From NCBI GenBank assembly GCA_946885915.1, contig CAMPHF010000003.1, positions 225,862-289,861 on the forward strand: a DNA stretch of 64,000 nt. The letters are read 5' to 3'. The notes below the pieces were generated by a model. That model was not told the DNA's origin, ran no database searches, and saw only the letters and a program-made list of their open reading frames with translations. The translations under genes and the position numbers were made by a program. Shown piece after piece: positions 24,705 through 35,010 of the stretch (the first letter of the stretch is position 1; every line of letters starts with the position of its first letter). Origin of the DNA: an uncultured Idiomarina sp. (GTDB lineage: Bacteria; Pseudomonadota; Gammaproteobacteria; Enterobacterales; Alteromonadaceae).

Positions 24705-25760
24705 GTGAGTCACCAAAAACCTTCTTTAAGCTACAAAGATGCCGGCGTCGATATTGATGCTGGGAACGCACTGGTTGAGCGCATTAAAGGGGTGACTAAA
24801 CGCACCGCACGGCCTGAAGTAATGGGCAGTATTGGTGGTTTCGGAGCGCTTTGTGAAATTCCAAATAAATATAAACAACCGGTATTAGTATCTGGCACCG
24901 ATGGTGTGGGTACTAAACTGCGGCTCGCGATTGACCTTCACAAACACGACACTGTGGGCATTGATTTAGTGGCCATGTGCGTGAACGATTTAATCGTACA
25001 AGGCGCTGAACCACTGTTTTTCCTTGATTACTACGCCACCGGCAAACTTGATGTAGATGTTGCAGCGGATGTGGTGACTGGCATTGGCATTGGCTGCGAA
25101 CAGGCAGGCTGTGCGCTTATCGGCGGCGAAACGGCGGAAATGCCGGGCATGTATGAACACGGCGACTACGATATTGCTGGCTTCTGCGTGGGCGTGGTTG
25201 AAAAAGCGAACATTATTGATGGCAGCAAAGTGCAACCCGGCGACGCGTTAATTGCACTTGCTTCCAGCGGCCCGCATTCCAATGGCTATAGCCTGATCCG
25301 CAAAATTATTGAAGTAAGCAACGCCGATGTATCGGCTGAATTCCACGGCCGCACACTGGCCGAGCATTTACTCGAACCGACCCGTATTTACGTAAAATCG
25401 GTATTAACTTTGCTCGAACAAATTGAAGTTCATGCTATTTCCCACATTACCGGCGGCGGTTTCTGGGAAAATATTCCACGCGTGTTACCAGAACAAACCA
25501 AAGCAGTGATTGATGGTAATAGCTGGGATTGGCCGGTGATTTTTGATTGGCTACAAGAAAACGGTAACGTCAGTACCCGCGAAATGTATCGCACCTTCAA
25601 CTGTGGTGTAGGTTTGATTATTGCTTTGCCTGCCGACAAAGTAGAGCAAGCGCTGGCGATTCTGAACGATTGTGGCGAACAAGCTTGGCAGATTGGCGTA
25701 GTCGATGCGGCAACGGCTGATGAAGCCCAAGTTGATATTCGCGCCGACGAGCTGCGTTAA
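24705..25760 (+). CDS. purM: Phosphoribosylformylglycinamidine cyclo-ligase (AIR synthetase)
   Basis: PurM makes aminoimidazole ribonucleotide from FGAM using ATP in purine synthesis. The 351-residue protein shows [25 protein letters not shown] and [11 protein letters not shown], all hallmarks of the family, and the usual length. The start is GTG 24705 with AAGGGG at the right distance. The stop overlaps the purN start (TAATG), so the two are one translationally coupled operon. The 127 bp before it are shared with the divergent GNAT/C39 gene; I do not see a convincing PurR box. Confidence 0.97.
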   Translation: MSHQKPSLSYKDAGVDIDAGNALVERIKGVTKRTARPEVMGSIGGFGALCEIPNKYKQPVLVSGTDGVGTKLRLAIDLHKHDTVGIDLVAMCVNDLIVQGAEPLFFLDYYATGKLDVDVAADVVTGIGIGCEQAGCALIGGETAEMPGMYEHGDYDIAGFCVGVVEKANIIDGSKVQPGDALIALASSGPHSNGYSLIRKIIEVSNADVSAEFHGRTLAEHLLEPTRIYVKSVLTLLEQIEVHAISHITGGGFWENIPRVLPEQTKAVIDGNSWDWPVIFDWLQENGNVSTREMYRTFNCGVGLIIALPADKVEQALAILNDCGEQAWQIGVVDAATADEAQVDIRADELR

Positions 25761-26425
25761 TGGCACAGGTAACACCTAACAAAAAGCGGCTAGTGGTGCT
25801 CATTAGTGGTTCGGGCACTAACATGGTGAACATTTTAACCGCCACTCAACGAGGTGATATTAACGCGGAAGTGGTGGCGGTCATCAGCAACAAAGCTGAT
25901 GCCGGCGGCCTCGCGAAAGCCGAGGCTGCAGGCGTGCAAACGGCTGTATTGTCGCACAAAGCCTTTGCTGATCGCGAAAGTTATGATGCCGAGCTATTAC
26001 AGTTGGTGGAAAGCTTTCAACCGGATTTAGTCGTACTGGCGGGCTTTATGCGCATTCTTACGGCTGGTTTTACGCAGCAATTTTATGGTCGCATGCTTAA
26101 TATCCACCCGTCGCTGCTGCCGAAATACAAAGGCATAAACACCCATCAACGCGCGCTTGATGCAGGCGATAGCGAACATGGCGTTAGCGTGCATTTTGTG
26201 ACCGAAGAATTAGACGGTGGGCCGGTTATCTTACAAGCAAAAGTGCCCGTATTTGCCGATGATACGGCAGAAGATTTGCAAGCTCGCGTGCACGAACAAG
26301 AGTATCGGATTTATCCGCTGGTATGTCGCTGGTTCTGTGCCGATCGGCTGCAACTAAGTGCCGCAGGCGCGAGCTTAGATGGTACTTTATTGGGCATCCA
26401 CGGTTACGCACCAGACGAAGACTAA
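25760..26425 (+). CDS. purN: Phosphoribosylglycinamide formyltransferase 1
   Basis: PurN transfers a formyl group from 10-formyltetrahydrofolate to GAR. The 221-residue protein has the nucleotide-binding loop LISGSGTNM, the catalytic segment NIHPSLLPKYKG with the Asn and His residues, and the catalytic aspartate in ELDGGPVI. It begins within the purM stop (25758-25760), the usual purMN arrangement. The gene ends 15 bp from the convergent DUF3108 gene, with no clear hairpin between. Confidence 0.97.
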   Translation: MAQVTPNKKRLVVLISGSGTNMVNILTATQRGDINAEVVAVISNKADAGGLAKAEAAGVQTAVLSHKAFADRESYDAELLQLVESFQPDLVVLAGFMRILTAGFTQQFYGRMLNIHPSLLPKYKGINTHQRALDAGDSEHGVSVHFVTEELDGGPVILQAKVPVFADDTAEDLQARVHEQEYRIYPLVCRWFCADRLQLSAAGASLDGTLLGIHGYAPDED

Positions 26426-26440
26426 GAAAGGCTGCTTTAT

Positions 26441-27193
26441 TTAACGGCGCGCTTGGTAATGGGTCAGCACCAAGGTCGCCGTTTCATCGCCATCGTTCGC
26501 TTGGCGCATTTTCACCAGGTTATAGCCAAGCTCCGGCGCAAACCAATATATGGTCTCACGTTTACTATTTTCTCGCACCCGCACCACTTCCAACGCGGTC
26601 ACTTTGCCGTAGGGTAATTCCAGCTCTACTTGGTCTCGTAACTCGAAGGTTAATTTGTCGAGCTGGCCTTTCTCGTCTAACACGGTGTAATTCCAGCGCG
26701 GATTCGCGCTACCTGCGGGCAACTTTGCAAGATCTAGCTGCAACTGGATTAACGCGGCTGACTCATCGCGCAAATTGGCCTGCCATGCGACGTCTACTGT
26801 CTCGCCGCTGGTAAGGTTAATGATCTGCTGTTCAGCACGATTAAACTCGGCCGCAAAGCTTTTGTTAGAACCCGTTCCCGTGCGCGAGTACCAAAATGAC
26901 TCAGCCTGCACTTGCCCCTCGATAACCTTAAATTCACTCTTAAAATGGCGATTGTCGGATAAAAACAGCCATTCAATGTCAGTTTGCATGTTAAGCCGGA
27001 AGCGATCGTCGCCCAGCGCTTCCAACGTACGCGATGCTTGACCATAGTCCGAGCCGCCACGGGTCACTTGGTAGCTTGCTTCAAATGGCGTCAGTGCAGC
27101 GACCGCCGGCATTGCTGTTACAGCTTTAGCCAGAGGTGCAAATAGCAATGCAGTACTCAGCAACACGGCTGCTTTTAATCTGGTTAAATCCAT
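26441..27193 (-). CDS. DUF3108 family exported protein
   Basis: The 250-residue protein has an N-terminal signal peptide (about 1-25, LLSTALLFAPLAKAVTA) and then a mainly beta domain typical of DUF3108. It opens FEASYQVTRGGSDYGQASRT and later has EVVRVRENSKRETIYWFAPE. DUF3108 proteins are common next to purMN in gammaproteobacteria and are predicted periplasmic or envelope proteins. The function is unknown. It is convergent with purN and divergent from fadE. Confidence 0.85.
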   Translation of the reverse strand: MDLTRLKAAVLLSTALLFAPLAKAVTAMPAVAALTPFEASYQVTRGGSDYGQASRTLEALGDDRFRLNMQTDIEWLFLSDNRHFKSEFKVIEGQVQAESFWYSRTGTGSNKSFAAEFNRAEQQIINLTSGETVDVAWQANLRDESAALIQLQLDLAKLPAGSANPRWNYTVLDEKGQLDKLTFELRDQVELELPYGKVTALEVVRVRENSKRETIYWFAPELGYNLVKMRQANDGDETATLVLTHYQARR

Positions 27194-27408
27194 CTTTAAA
27201 GTCTCTTCTCACTCAGGTACTAAGGCAATGTATGCCCCATAATTTGTGGCGCTTAGTAAGCGATGATTGCCTGTTGCGTCATGCGGTTGTCGCTAGCTTA
27301 ACGCGAGCGGCCACAAATGTTGACACATTGTGAACCAAAAAATTCAAACGCCCGTTCAAATTTACCTTGAATTTACCTGCTGCTTGCATTAGTTTTAACG
27401 CATCCCTG

Positions 27409-27425
27409 TAGTGGTCAGACCTGTA
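27409..27425 (+). promoter_or_regulatory. FadR-like operator upstream of fadE
   Basis: TAGTGGTCAGACCTGTA closely follows the FadR site consensus, keeping the TGGTC-n-GAC-n-TGT core. It lies 13 bp before the fadE start. FadR represses fatty-acid degradation genes and is released by long-chain acyl-CoA. Confidence 0.6.
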
Positions 27426-27438
27426 AAGGAGTTTTCAC

Positions 27439-29934
27439 ATGACGATCGCAATTTGGCTTGTTGCCACCTTGATCGCCCTCGGTGTTGCGCTTTATCAACG
27501 CGCATCATTATTAATTACCAGCCTAGTGCTGGTAGTTGCATTCGCTGTTGGTGATTTGGTGGGTGTTGTTGGTCCGGTGTTATGGGCCATATTGGCAATT
27601 TTATTAGTGCCGTTGAACGTCGCGCCAATTCGTAAAGCGCTGTTCACCAAGCCACTGTTAAAGTTCTATCGCAGCGTAATGCCAGAAATGTCTGACACCG
27701 AAAAAGATGCGATCGATGCTGGTACGGTGTGGTGGGAAGGTGAACTATTCCGCGGAGCACCTGCTTGGAAAAACCTCCACAGCATTAAAAAGCCAGAGCT
27801 AACCGCAGAAGAACAAGCATTCTTAGACGGTCCGGTAGAAGAAGTCTGCAAAATGTGTAACGACTGGGAGATCACCCATTCGCTTGCCGACATGCCGCCG
27901 GAACTTTGGCAGTATCTGAAAGAAAACAAATTCTTCGCCATGATCATTAAAAAAGAATATGGCGGCTTAGAATTCTCAGCTTACGCGCAATCACGCGTAT
28001 TGCAGAAGCTTGCAGGTGTGAGCACCGTGCTGGCTAGTACCGTAGGTGTACCAAACTCATTAGGTCCAGGTGAGCTACTGCAGCATTACGGTACCGAAGC
28101 GCAGAAAAACTACTACCTACCACGCTTAGCCGTGGGTGATGAAGTGCCTTGTTTTGCCCTAACTAGCCCGGAAGCAGGTTCAGATGCGGGCGCAATTCCT
28201 GACACTGGTGTGATCTGCAAAGGCGAATGGGAAGGCAAAGAAATTGTTGGTATTAAACTAAACTTCAACAAGCGTTATATCACCTTGGCACCGGTTGCCA
28301 CTGTGGTAGGTTTGGCGTTCAAACTATCAGATCCAGACGGTTTGTTGGGCGACAAGAAAGAGCTAGGCATTACCGCCGCGCTTATTCCGCGCGACACTAA
28401 AGGCATGGAAATTGGTCGTCGTCACTTCCCCTTGAACGTGCCGTTCATGAATGGTCCTATTCGTGGTAACGACGTGTTTGTGCCGCTTGATTACATTATT
28501 GGCGGCGAGAAAATGGCTGGCAAAGGCTGGCGGATGCTGGTTGAGTGTTTATCAGTGGGCCGCGCCATTACTCTGCCGTCAAACAGCGCAGGCGGCGTGA
28601 AGTCAATCGCCCTTGCAACTGGCGCCTATGCTCGCATTCGCCGTCAGTTCAAATTGCCTATTGGTAAAATGGAAGGTGTGGAAGAAGCCTTGGCGCGCAT
28701 TGGTGGTAATGCCTACCTAATGGATGCCGTCACCAGCTTATCAACCACAGGTATTGATTTGGGCGAGAAGCCGTCAGTTATCTCTGCCATTGCCAAGTAT
28801 CACATGACCGAGAAATTGCGTGCCTGTATGGATGACGCGATGGACGTGCATGGCGGTAAAGGTATCTGTTTAGGTCCAAATAACTATTTAGGCCGTGGTT
28901 ACCAGGGCGTTCCTGTTGCCATTACGGTTGAGGGTGCGAATATCCTGACCCGCAGCATGATGATTTACGGTCAGGGCGCTATTCGTTGCCATCCTTATGT
29001 ACTGGCAGAAATGGAAGCTTCGGCGGAAACCGGCGCAGAGGGTTTGAATAAGTTCGACAAAGCTATCTTTGGTCACATTGGCTTTGCGTTCAGCAACTTC
29101 ATCCGCTCAGTATGGTTAGGGCTTGGTGGTTATCGTTTCAGCAGCGCACCATTTGGTGACAGCACCAAACGTTACTACCAGCAAATGAACCGCTTTAGCG
29201 CGAACTTGGCGTTGCTCTCTGACGTGGCAATGGGCGTGTTAGGTGGCAACTTGAAGCGTAAAGAGCGTATTTCTGCACGCTTGGGTGACATGTTGAGCTA
29301 CCTCTACATTGCCTCGGCCACATTAAAGCGCTTTGAAGATGAAGGCCGCCGCAAAGAAGATTTACCACTGTTGCATTGGGCGATGCAGGATACCCTGTAT
29401 AAGCTACAAGAGTCACAGTTGGCGTTGTTGGAAAACTTCCCGCCGGTCGGTGGCGTACTGAAAACTATCATGTACCCATTTGGACGTATTGCGAAACAAC
29501 CTAGCGACAAGACTGATCACAAAATCGCGCGTATTTTGTGTGAGCCAAACGATGTTCGTACTCGCCTAGGTGCCGGCCAATTCTTGGCAGCAGAAGGCCA
29601 ATACGGTTTCGTTGAGCAAACCTTGCAGCTGATGATCGCAGCCGAGCCTTTGGTTGAGCGTATTAGCAAAGCAGCCAAGCAACGCTTCTCGTTTACTCAG
29701 CTTGATAAACTTGCCGAGCGCGGTAAAGAGTTGGGTGTGATTAGCGATGAAGAAGCTGACTTGTTAGTACGTACTGAAGCCGGTCGCTTAAAAGTGATTA
29801 ACGTTGACGACTTTGACCATGCCGAATTAATGGCTGGTCAAGCAGCACGCGACTTTAATGGTGACAGCGCCATTGCCCGTGCCAACGCGTTCAAGCAAGG
29901 CGACAAAGCAGACGTAAAAACCGAAGCAGCATAA
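27439..29934 (+). CDS. fadE: Acyl-CoA dehydrogenase FadE
   Basis: FadE catalyses the first oxidation step of fatty-acid beta-oxidation with FAD. The 831-residue protein is the large gammaproteobacterial form: two hydrophobic N-terminal segments (about 1-60) suggest membrane association, then an acyl-CoA dehydrogenase core with [12 protein letters not shown] and [14 protein letters not shown], and a long C-terminal extension (DUF1974-like). AAGGAG lies before ATG 27439. It is monocistronic, followed by a strong terminator, and preceded by a FadR-like operator, which fits induction by fatty acids. Confidence 0.95.
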   Translation: MTIAIWLVATLIALGVALYQRASLLITSLVLVVAFAVGDLVGVVGPVLWAILAILLVPLNVAPIRKALFTKPLLKFYRSVMPEMSDTEKDAIDAGTVWWEGELFRGAPAWKNLHSIKKPELTAEEQAFLDGPVEEVCKMCNDWEITHSLADMPPELWQYLKENKFFAMIIKKEYGGLEFSAYAQSRVLQKLAGVSTVLASTVGVPNSLGPGELLQHYGTEAQKNYYLPRLAVGDEVPCFALTSPEAGSDAGAIPDTGVICKGEWEGKEIVGIKLNFNKRYITLAPVATVVGLAFKLSDPDGLLGDKKELGITAALIPRDTKGMEIGRRHFPLNVPFMNGPIRGNDVFVPLDYIIGGEKMAGKGWRMLVECLSVGRAITLPSNSAGGVKSIALATGAYARIRRQFKLPIGKMEGVEEALARIGGNAYLMDAVTSLSTTGIDLGEKPSVISAIAKYHMTEKLRACMDDAMDVHGGKGICLGPNNYLGRGYQGVPVAITVEGANILTRSMMIYGQGAIRCHPYVLAEMEASAETGAEGLNKFDKAIFGHIGFAFSNFIRSVWLGLGGYRFSSAPFGDSTKRYYQQMNRFSANLALLSDVAMGVLGGNLKRKERISARLGDMLSYLYIASATLKRFEDEGRRKEDLPLLHWAMQDTLYKLQESQLALLENFPPVGGVLKTIMYPFGRIAKQPSDKTDHKIARILCEPNDVRTRLGAGQFLAAEGQYGFVEQTLQLMIAAEPLVERISKAAKQRFSFTQLDKLAERGKELGVISDEEADLLVRTEAGRLKVINVDDFDHAELMAGQAARDFNGDSAIARANAFKQGDKADVKTEAA

Positions 29935-29977
29935 ACCTAGTTTAAGGTTCGGTCATTGCCGACAAATAACGCTTACA

Positions 29978-30004
29978 AACGGCGCTCCACGGAGCGCCGT
30001 TTTC
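29978..30004 (+). terminator. Terminator after fadE
   Basis: AACGGCGCTC (29978-29987) and GAGCGCCGTT (29992-30001) form a perfect 10-bp stem with a CACG loop, followed by TTTC. The T run is short but the stem is strong. Confidence 0.75.
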
Positions 30005-30058
30005 ATGTACAATCCCCTATTCATTTATATTCATAATAACAACACGGAGTATGCCTGC

Positions 30059-31636
30059 ATGACGCAAGCTGCAGACAACAACACCGAGAAATCACGCGGA
30101 TTTACGCGCTTTCTGAATACGGTTGAGTATTTAGGGAACTTGCTACCCCACCCCATTACCCTGTTCGCTATTTTCTGTATTGCCATTCTTATTATTAGTG
30201 GCATCGCTGGCTATTTTGGTGTCAGCGCTCAAGATCCTCGCCCAGGTGGTGAAACTATTTACGCGGTGAGCCTACTCAACGCCGATGGCTTGCGCATGAT
30301 TGTCACCAATCTGGTGACCAACTTTACTGGTTTTACCCCGCTTGGCACCGTATTAGTTGCCTTGCTTGGGGTTGGTGTTGCAGAGCGTTCAGGGCTTATT
30401 TCGGCAGCTATGCGCGGCTTAGTCATGAATGCCCACCCACGGTTGGTGACGGTAACCGTCGTTTTTGCCGGTGTAGTTTCGAACACCGCCGCGGAATTGG
30501 GTTATGTCGTATTAGTGCCGCTTGCGGCCATGATTTTCCATTCCTTAGGGCGCCACCCACTGGCCGGCCTTGCGGCGGCATTTTCCGGTGTTTCTGCGGG
30601 ATACAGCGCAAACTTACTCATTGGTACGGTTGACCCCTTGTTGTCTGGTATTACCCAAGAAGCCGCCAAGCTGATTGACCCAAGTTATACGGTAGGCGCC
30701 GAGGCAAATTGGTATTTCATGTTTGTGAGTACCTTTTTAATTGCGGCACTTGGTACCTTTGTTACCGAGAAAATCGTTGAGCCTAAGCTCGGTAAATACG
30801 ATCCAAGCGAGGCCACTATTGATCTAGCCGACAACAAAATTGAATCGTTAAGCCGCGCTGAAAAACGTGGCTTGTGGGCGGCATTATTTAGCTTTTTGGT
30901 CCTCATGGGTCTACTGGCGCTCACCGTGGTTCCGGCTGATGGTATTTTGCTTAACCCTGAAACGGGAGAAATTTCCGGGTCACCCTTTTTGAAAGGTGTC
31001 GTTGTTTATATTTTCTTCGCGTTCGCCATTCCGGGATTTGTTTATGGCCGAGTGGTTGGCAGCATGAAATCCGACCGCGATGTCATCGATGCCATGTCCC
31101 ATAGTATGAGTACCATGGGCATGTACATTGTGTTGGTATTCTTCGCTGCGCAGTTCGTTAAATTTTTCGACTGGACCAACTTAGGCACTATCTTTGCGAT
31201 TAACGGCGCAGAATTCTTGCAAAACGTTGGGTTAACCGGCCCGACCGTATTCATTTTATTCATTTTCATGTGTGCGTTCGTGAACCTCATGTTGGGTTCG
31301 GCCTCCGCTCAGTGGGCCATTACCGCACCTATTTTTGTACCTATGTTAATGATGATTGGCTACGCCCCTGAGGTTATTCAAGCGGCTTACCGGATTGGTG
31401 ATTCAACCACCAACGTTATCACCCCAATGATGAGCTATTTCGGGCTTATTTTGGCGGTGGCCACCCGTTATAAGAAAGACTTAGGTATTGGTACACTCAT
31501 CGCAACGATGTTGCCGTATACCATCTTCTTCCTAATTGGCTGGATGAGTTTGTTCTTTATTTGGGTGTTCGGTTTTGACCTGCCAGTAGGTGTGAATACC
31601 CCCACCTATTACGATTTTAACGCAGTTTCACAATAA
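30059..31636 (+). CDS. AbgT-family transporter (first copy)
   Basis: The 525-residue membrane protein belongs to the AbgT family (E. coli AbgT, Neisseria MtrF), proton-driven carriers of p-aminobenzoyl-glutamate or exporters of sulfonamides. It shows the family stretches GNLLPHPITLFAIFCIAI, TPLGTVLVALLGVGVAE, ELGYVVLVPLAAMIF and the re-entrant GDSTTNVITPMMSY. I chose ATG 30059 because the residues after it match the polar N-terminus of the family; the frame opens at 30005. A second copy lies at 40470-42053. The substrate is not deducible. Confidence 0.9.
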   Translation: MTQAADNNTEKSRGFTRFLNTVEYLGNLLPHPITLFAIFCIAILIISGIAGYFGVSAQDPRPGGETIYAVSLLNADGLRMIVTNLVTNFTGFTPLGTVLVALLGVGVAERSGLISAAMRGLVMNAHPRLVTVTVVFAGVVSNTAAELGYVVLVPLAAMIFHSLGRHPLAGLAAAFSGVSAGYSANLLIGTVDPLLSGITQEAAKLIDPSYTVGAEANWYFMFVSTFLIAALGTFVTEKIVEPKLGKYDPSEATIDLADNKIESLSRAEKRGLWAALFSFLVLMGLLALTVVPADGILLNPETGEISGSPFLKGVVVYIFFAFAIPGFVYGRVVGSMKSDRDVIDAMSHSMSTMGMYIVLVFFAAQFVKFFDWTNLGTIFAINGAEFLQNVGLTGPTVFILFIFMCAFVNLMLGSASAQWAITAPIFVPMLMMIGYAPEVIQAAYRIGDSTTNVITPMMSYFGLILAVATRYKKDLGIGTLIATMLPYTIFFLIGWMSLFFIWVFGFDLPVGVNTPTYYDFNAVSQ

Positions 31637-31642
31637 TCAATC

Positions 31643-31702
31643 CGCTGGCGTGATATACTCGCGCCAGCGTGACCCTTCTGGGTCTTTCCCCTAGGTACTA
31701 GG
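31643..31702 (+). other. Leader with three hairpins before rhlE
   Basis: CGCTGGCG/CGCCAGCG (31643-31650 and 31662-31669) encloses TATACT, a possible -10. GACCC/GGGTC (31671-31675 and 31680-31684) is followed by TTT and may end the transporter transcript. CCTAG/CTAGG (31690-31694 and 31698-31702) follows. They lie within 87 bp between the AbgT gene and rhlE and could form an RNA leader. Confidence 0.4.
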
Positions 31703-31723
31703 TTCCTCGTTTTTTGGAGTTTC

Positions 31724-33052
31724 ATGTCTGACGTAAATAACCAACCCACGTTTGCGGAGTTGGGCCTCGCTGATGCGATTCAAACGGCTATTCAAGCTTG
31801 TGGTTATACCCACCCAACCCCAATTCAAGCGCAAGCTATTCCATTGGTGTTGGCTGGCCACGATTTATTGGCCGCCGCGCAAACTGGAACCGGCAAAACT
31901 GCTGGTTTTACGCTACCTATTATTCATCGGCTGCTACAAGCCGGCCCAGCCAAGCATATACGTGCGTTGATTTTGACACCGACGCGTGAGCTGGCGGCCC
32001 AAGTAGAAGAAAACCTGAATACCTACGCCAAAAATACCAAGCTTAAAACTATGGTGATGTTTGGTGGCGTCGGCATGAACCCACAAATTGATAAGCTGAA
32101 GCGCGGCATAGACATTCTGGTGGCAACCCCAGGCCGACTGCTTGATCATGTGCGCCAGGGCCATGTGAATTTGGCCCAGCTTGAAGTGCTAGTGCTCGAT
32201 GAAGCCGATCGCATGTTGGATATGGGCTTTATTCATGACATTAAAAAAGTCGTCAAGTTAGTGCCGGCGCAGCGCCAAACACTGCTATTTTCGGCCACTT
32301 TCTCCAACGAGATTACCCAACTAGCCCAGCAGTTCTTGCAAAATCCGAAGCAAGTGGAAGTTGCCCCGCGCAACACCACGGTAGAGCGCATTGAACAGTT
32401 AGTGTACCCGGTTGGCCGCAAACGTAAGCGTGAACTGCTTAGCTTTGTGATCGGCAGCAAGAATTGGCGCCAAGTGCTCGTCTTCACTCGAACCAAGCAC
32501 GGTGCGAATCGTTTAGCCACGCAATTAACCGAAGATGGACTGCCGGCACTCGCGATTCATGGTAATAAAAGCCAAGCCGCGCGTACTAAAGCCCTAGCGC
32601 AGTTTAAACAAGGTAAGTTACGCGTACTTGTGGCAACGGACATTGCCGCTCGTGGTATCGATATCGATCAACTGCCCTACGTGGTGAACTACGAGCTACC
32701 AAACGTTGCAGAAGATTACGTTCACCGCATTGGTCGAACTGGCCGTGCCGGACGTGACGGTTTAGCGGTATCTCTGGTGTGTGTTGATGAGCACAAACTA
32801 CTGCGCGATATCGAACGCTTGATCAAACAAGCTATTCCACAGGAAGTGGTGCCCGGGTACGAGCCCGATCCGCGCGAGAAGCCAGAACCGATCCCGAACG
32901 GTCGACAAAGCCCCCGCGGTCGCTCAGGCAACGCCAAGCCCAGTGGCGGTCAACGCCAAGGGCAAGGTCAAGGGCAGCGCCGCAGTCAAGGCCAAGGCCA
33001 ACGCCGCCAGGATCAAGCCGCAACTGGCTCTGGACGTCGTAACAGCCGATAG
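31724..33052 (+). CDS. rhlE: DEAD-box ATP-dependent RNA helicase RhlE
   Basis: The 442-residue protein has all DEAD-box motifs: Q motif with [10 protein letters not shown], Walker [22 protein letters not shown] in [16 protein letters not shown] in LFSATFS, and [13 protein letters not shown]. Its C-terminal tail (from about 380) is a basic, low-complexity region rich in Gly, Gln and Arg with GQGQ repeats, probably for RNA binding. RhlE-type helicases act in ribosome assembly and RNA turnover. TTTGGAG precedes the ATG. The 3' end overlaps the convergent MFS gene by 40 bp. Confidence 0.93.
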   Translation: MSDVNNQPTFAELGLADAIQTAIQACGYTHPTPIQAQAIPLVLAGHDLLAAAQTGTGKTAGFTLPIIHRLLQAGPAKHIRALILTPTRELAAQVEENLNTYAKNTKLKTMVMFGGVGMNPQIDKLKRGIDILVATPGRLLDHVRQGHVNLAQLEVLVLDEADRMLDMGFIHDIKKVVKLVPAQRQTLLFSATFSNEITQLAQQFLQNPKQVEVAPRNTTVERIEQLVYPVGRKRKRELLSFVIGSKNWRQVLVFTRTKHGANRLATQLTEDGLPALAIHGNKSQAARTKALAQFKQGKLRVLVATDIAARGIDIDQLPYVVNYELPNVAEDYVHRIGRTGRAGRDGLAVSLVCVDEHKLLRDIERLIKQAIPQEVVPGYEPDPREKPEPIPNGRQSPRGRSGNAKPSGGQRQGQGQGQRRSQGQGQRRQDQAATGSGRRNSR

Positions 33053-34245
33053 ATACTGACGCTCGATAATCCACACGCCGCCATCACTATAAGCATGGCG
33101 TGCGTGTGATATTGACCGACCCAATTCACGCCTGCTGATACTATTCCCGCAATCAAAAACTGCAAGCTGCCAGTAACCGCTGAAGCGGCACCCGCGCGAT
33201 GTGCTTGCTCTGCTAATGCGCCCGCCATAGAGTTCGGGAACACGCAACCAAGGGTACTTATATACAAAAAAATGGGCACCAGTACCCACCAGAAGCTCGC
33301 GCTTAAAGCACCGCACACTAACGCAAAGACACTCACTAAGGCCAACACTGGTAGTGAATGATTTAGAATTTTACGGGCACTAAAACGCCCTACTAACCAA
33401 CCATTTACCTGCGCCATACCGATAATGCCAATAGCGTTGACGCCAAATAACCAGCTGTAGTGCTCTGGCGACAAACCAAAGTGATCAATAAATAACAACG
33501 GCGAAGCCGTGATGTAAGCAAATAAGCCCGCCTGAGCAATACCGCCGGTTAACGAGTAACGAAGAAAGGACGGGTCACGCAACACCGATGCATAAGTGCT
33601 AAAACTTTTACTCACCCGCACCGCTCGATCGGGTTGACGCGTCTCCGGCAATACCCAGCGCACTGTTAACATGCAGGCCACGCCAAGTGCGGCGACGATC
33701 ACGAAAATGGCCTCCCAGCCAAAACTTTGGGTGATATAGGCGCCCATTAACGGGGCTAAAATCGGCGCTACCCCCATTACCAAAATTAAAAACGAAAATA
33801 CTTTGGCTGAGGCCTGTGGCGTATATAAATCGCGAACCATGGCCCTTGCAATGACCAAGCCCGCGCAGGCGCCAATCGCTTGTAAAAAGCGAAGCAAAAT
33901 CAGCATATTTAAGTTGGGCGCGTAGGCACAGGCTAACGAGCTGGCAATATAAATCACTAAGCCAACATACAGGGGTGGTTTGCGGCCAAACCTATCCGAC
34001 ACCGTGCCATATAGCAGCTGACCGACGAATAAGCCCAAGAAAAACGCGGTCAGGGAGAGCTCCACGCCACGCGAATCGGTTTGATAGGTGGCGGCAATAT
34101 CATTAAACGCAGGCAGATACATATCAATGGATAACGGGCCGAATGCAGTGAGCATCGCTAGCAACACCACCAGCAAATCAAATTTAGCGTGATCGGACAC
34201 AGGCCGTGGCGATGGTGGTTCAGCCGTTACTTTATTGAGAGACAC
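33013..34245 (-). CDS. Bcr/CflA-type MFS drug efflux transporter
   Basis: The product has 12 predicted membrane helices and the drug:H+ antiporter motif A ([16 protein letters not shown]). [13 protein letters not shown] in the first helix is characteristic of the Bcr/CflA subfamily. GTG 34245 is selected as start because GAGGAG lies just upstream; the open frame continues to 34326 but adds a segment without ribosome-binding site or helix. That gives 410 residues, normal for the family. The 3' end overlaps rhlE by 40 bp on the other strand. Substrates cannot be read from sequence. Confidence 0.88.
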   Translation of the reverse strand: MSLNKVTAEPPSPRPVSDHAKFDLLVVLLAMLTAFGPLSIDMYLPAFNDIAATYQTDSRGVELSLTAFFLGLFVGQLLYGTVSDRFGRKPPLYVGLVIYIASSLACAYAPNLNMLILLRFLQAIGACAGLVIARAMVRDLYTPQASAKVFSFLILVMGVAPILAPLMGAYITQSFGWEAIFVIVAALGVACMLTVRWVLPETRQPDRAVRVSKSFSTYASVLRDPSFLRYSLTGGIAQAGLFAYITASPLLFIDHFGLSPEHYSWLFGVNAIGIIGMAQVNGWLVGRFSARKILNHSLPVLALVSVFALVCGALSASFWWVLVPIFLYISTLGCVFPNSMAGALAEQAHRAGAASAVTGSLQFLIAGIVSAGVNWVGQYHTHAMLIVMAACGLSSVSIYRLLRRPEPVAA

Positions 34246-34471
34246 TGACTTCTCCTCTATCGGGTTGGAGGGACTACATTGCAGTAAGGCGAACATGATA
34301 ACACAACCAAATAAACGTCTAGACATCTAAATAGCCATTTGCTATGGTATCGGTGTTACGTTGGCTTGCCAACTTCAACTGCCGCCGATTTAACTGTTGC
34401 AACTTGCGGGCGGCCTACAAATACGGCTAAAGCGCGCTTAGCGCGCAACTCTCAATGTTTAGGAGTTCGCT

Positions 34472-34969
34472 ATGTTACAAGTCGTTATGACTGATCTTAT
34501 TCACCTTGCCAAGTTAGAGCGCGAGGGGTTTTCTATTCGCCAACGCTTTCAGCGTGAGGCCATTCCGCAGGGTATTCCAACGCGCCCAAGTTCAGCTTGT
34601 TGTGGTTGCCACACGCCACGGCAAGCTAAACAACATCGGGTCGCACGCACCTTAATTAGCAACAAAGCTTTGATCGCTAGCCAATCACGTTGGCCCAAAC
34701 CTTTGCCTGAGGATGTAATTGAGTTGGCATTCGCGGACGGCTGGCTGTACTTGTCGCTCAATATTCCGTTGCAGCAAGTATTCGCCACTATTCAAGCTGG
34801 TGAGTTGCCGTGGCTATGCCCAGCTTGTGCGGGCTATGCTACCGAACGTAACTTGTATGCACCATGCGCCAGTATTTTAGCTGATGATGGTAGCATTCGA
34901 TATGTACCACATTTTGTTGGTTACGCTGCCCAAGCAGGCCAACAACCATCAGTCGCGCGAGAGATTTGA
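34472..34969 (+). CDS. Hypothetical protein with two cysteine clusters
   Basis: The 165-residue protein is not one I recognise. It carries CCGCHTP at about residue 43 and CPAC at about 112, plus a later single cysteine, so it could bind one zinc ion across the two pairs. There is no signal peptide or membrane segment. AGGAG precedes the ATG and a terminator follows, so it is an independent gene. It is probably cytoplasmic; a nucleic-acid-binding or structural zinc protein is possible but unsupported. Confidence 0.65.
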   Translation: MLQVVMTDLIHLAKLEREGFSIRQRFQREAIPQGIPTRPSSACCGCHTPRQAKQHRVARTLISNKALIASQSRWPKPLPEDVIELAFADGWLYLSLNIPLQQVFATIQAGELPWLCPACAGYATERNLYAPCASILADDGSIRYVPHFVGYAAQAGQQPSVAREI

Positions 34970-34983
34970 GTAATACCCCAGTT

Positions 34984-35010
34984 GCCCCTTGCTTATGCAG
35001 GGGCTTTTTT
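34984..35010 (+). terminator. Terminator after the cysteine-cluster hypothetical gene
   Basis: GCCCCT (34984-34989) pairs with AGGGGC (34999-35004), followed by TTTTTT (35005-35010). It abuts the stop codon of the convergent nucleotidase gene (35009-35011). Confidence 0.8.
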
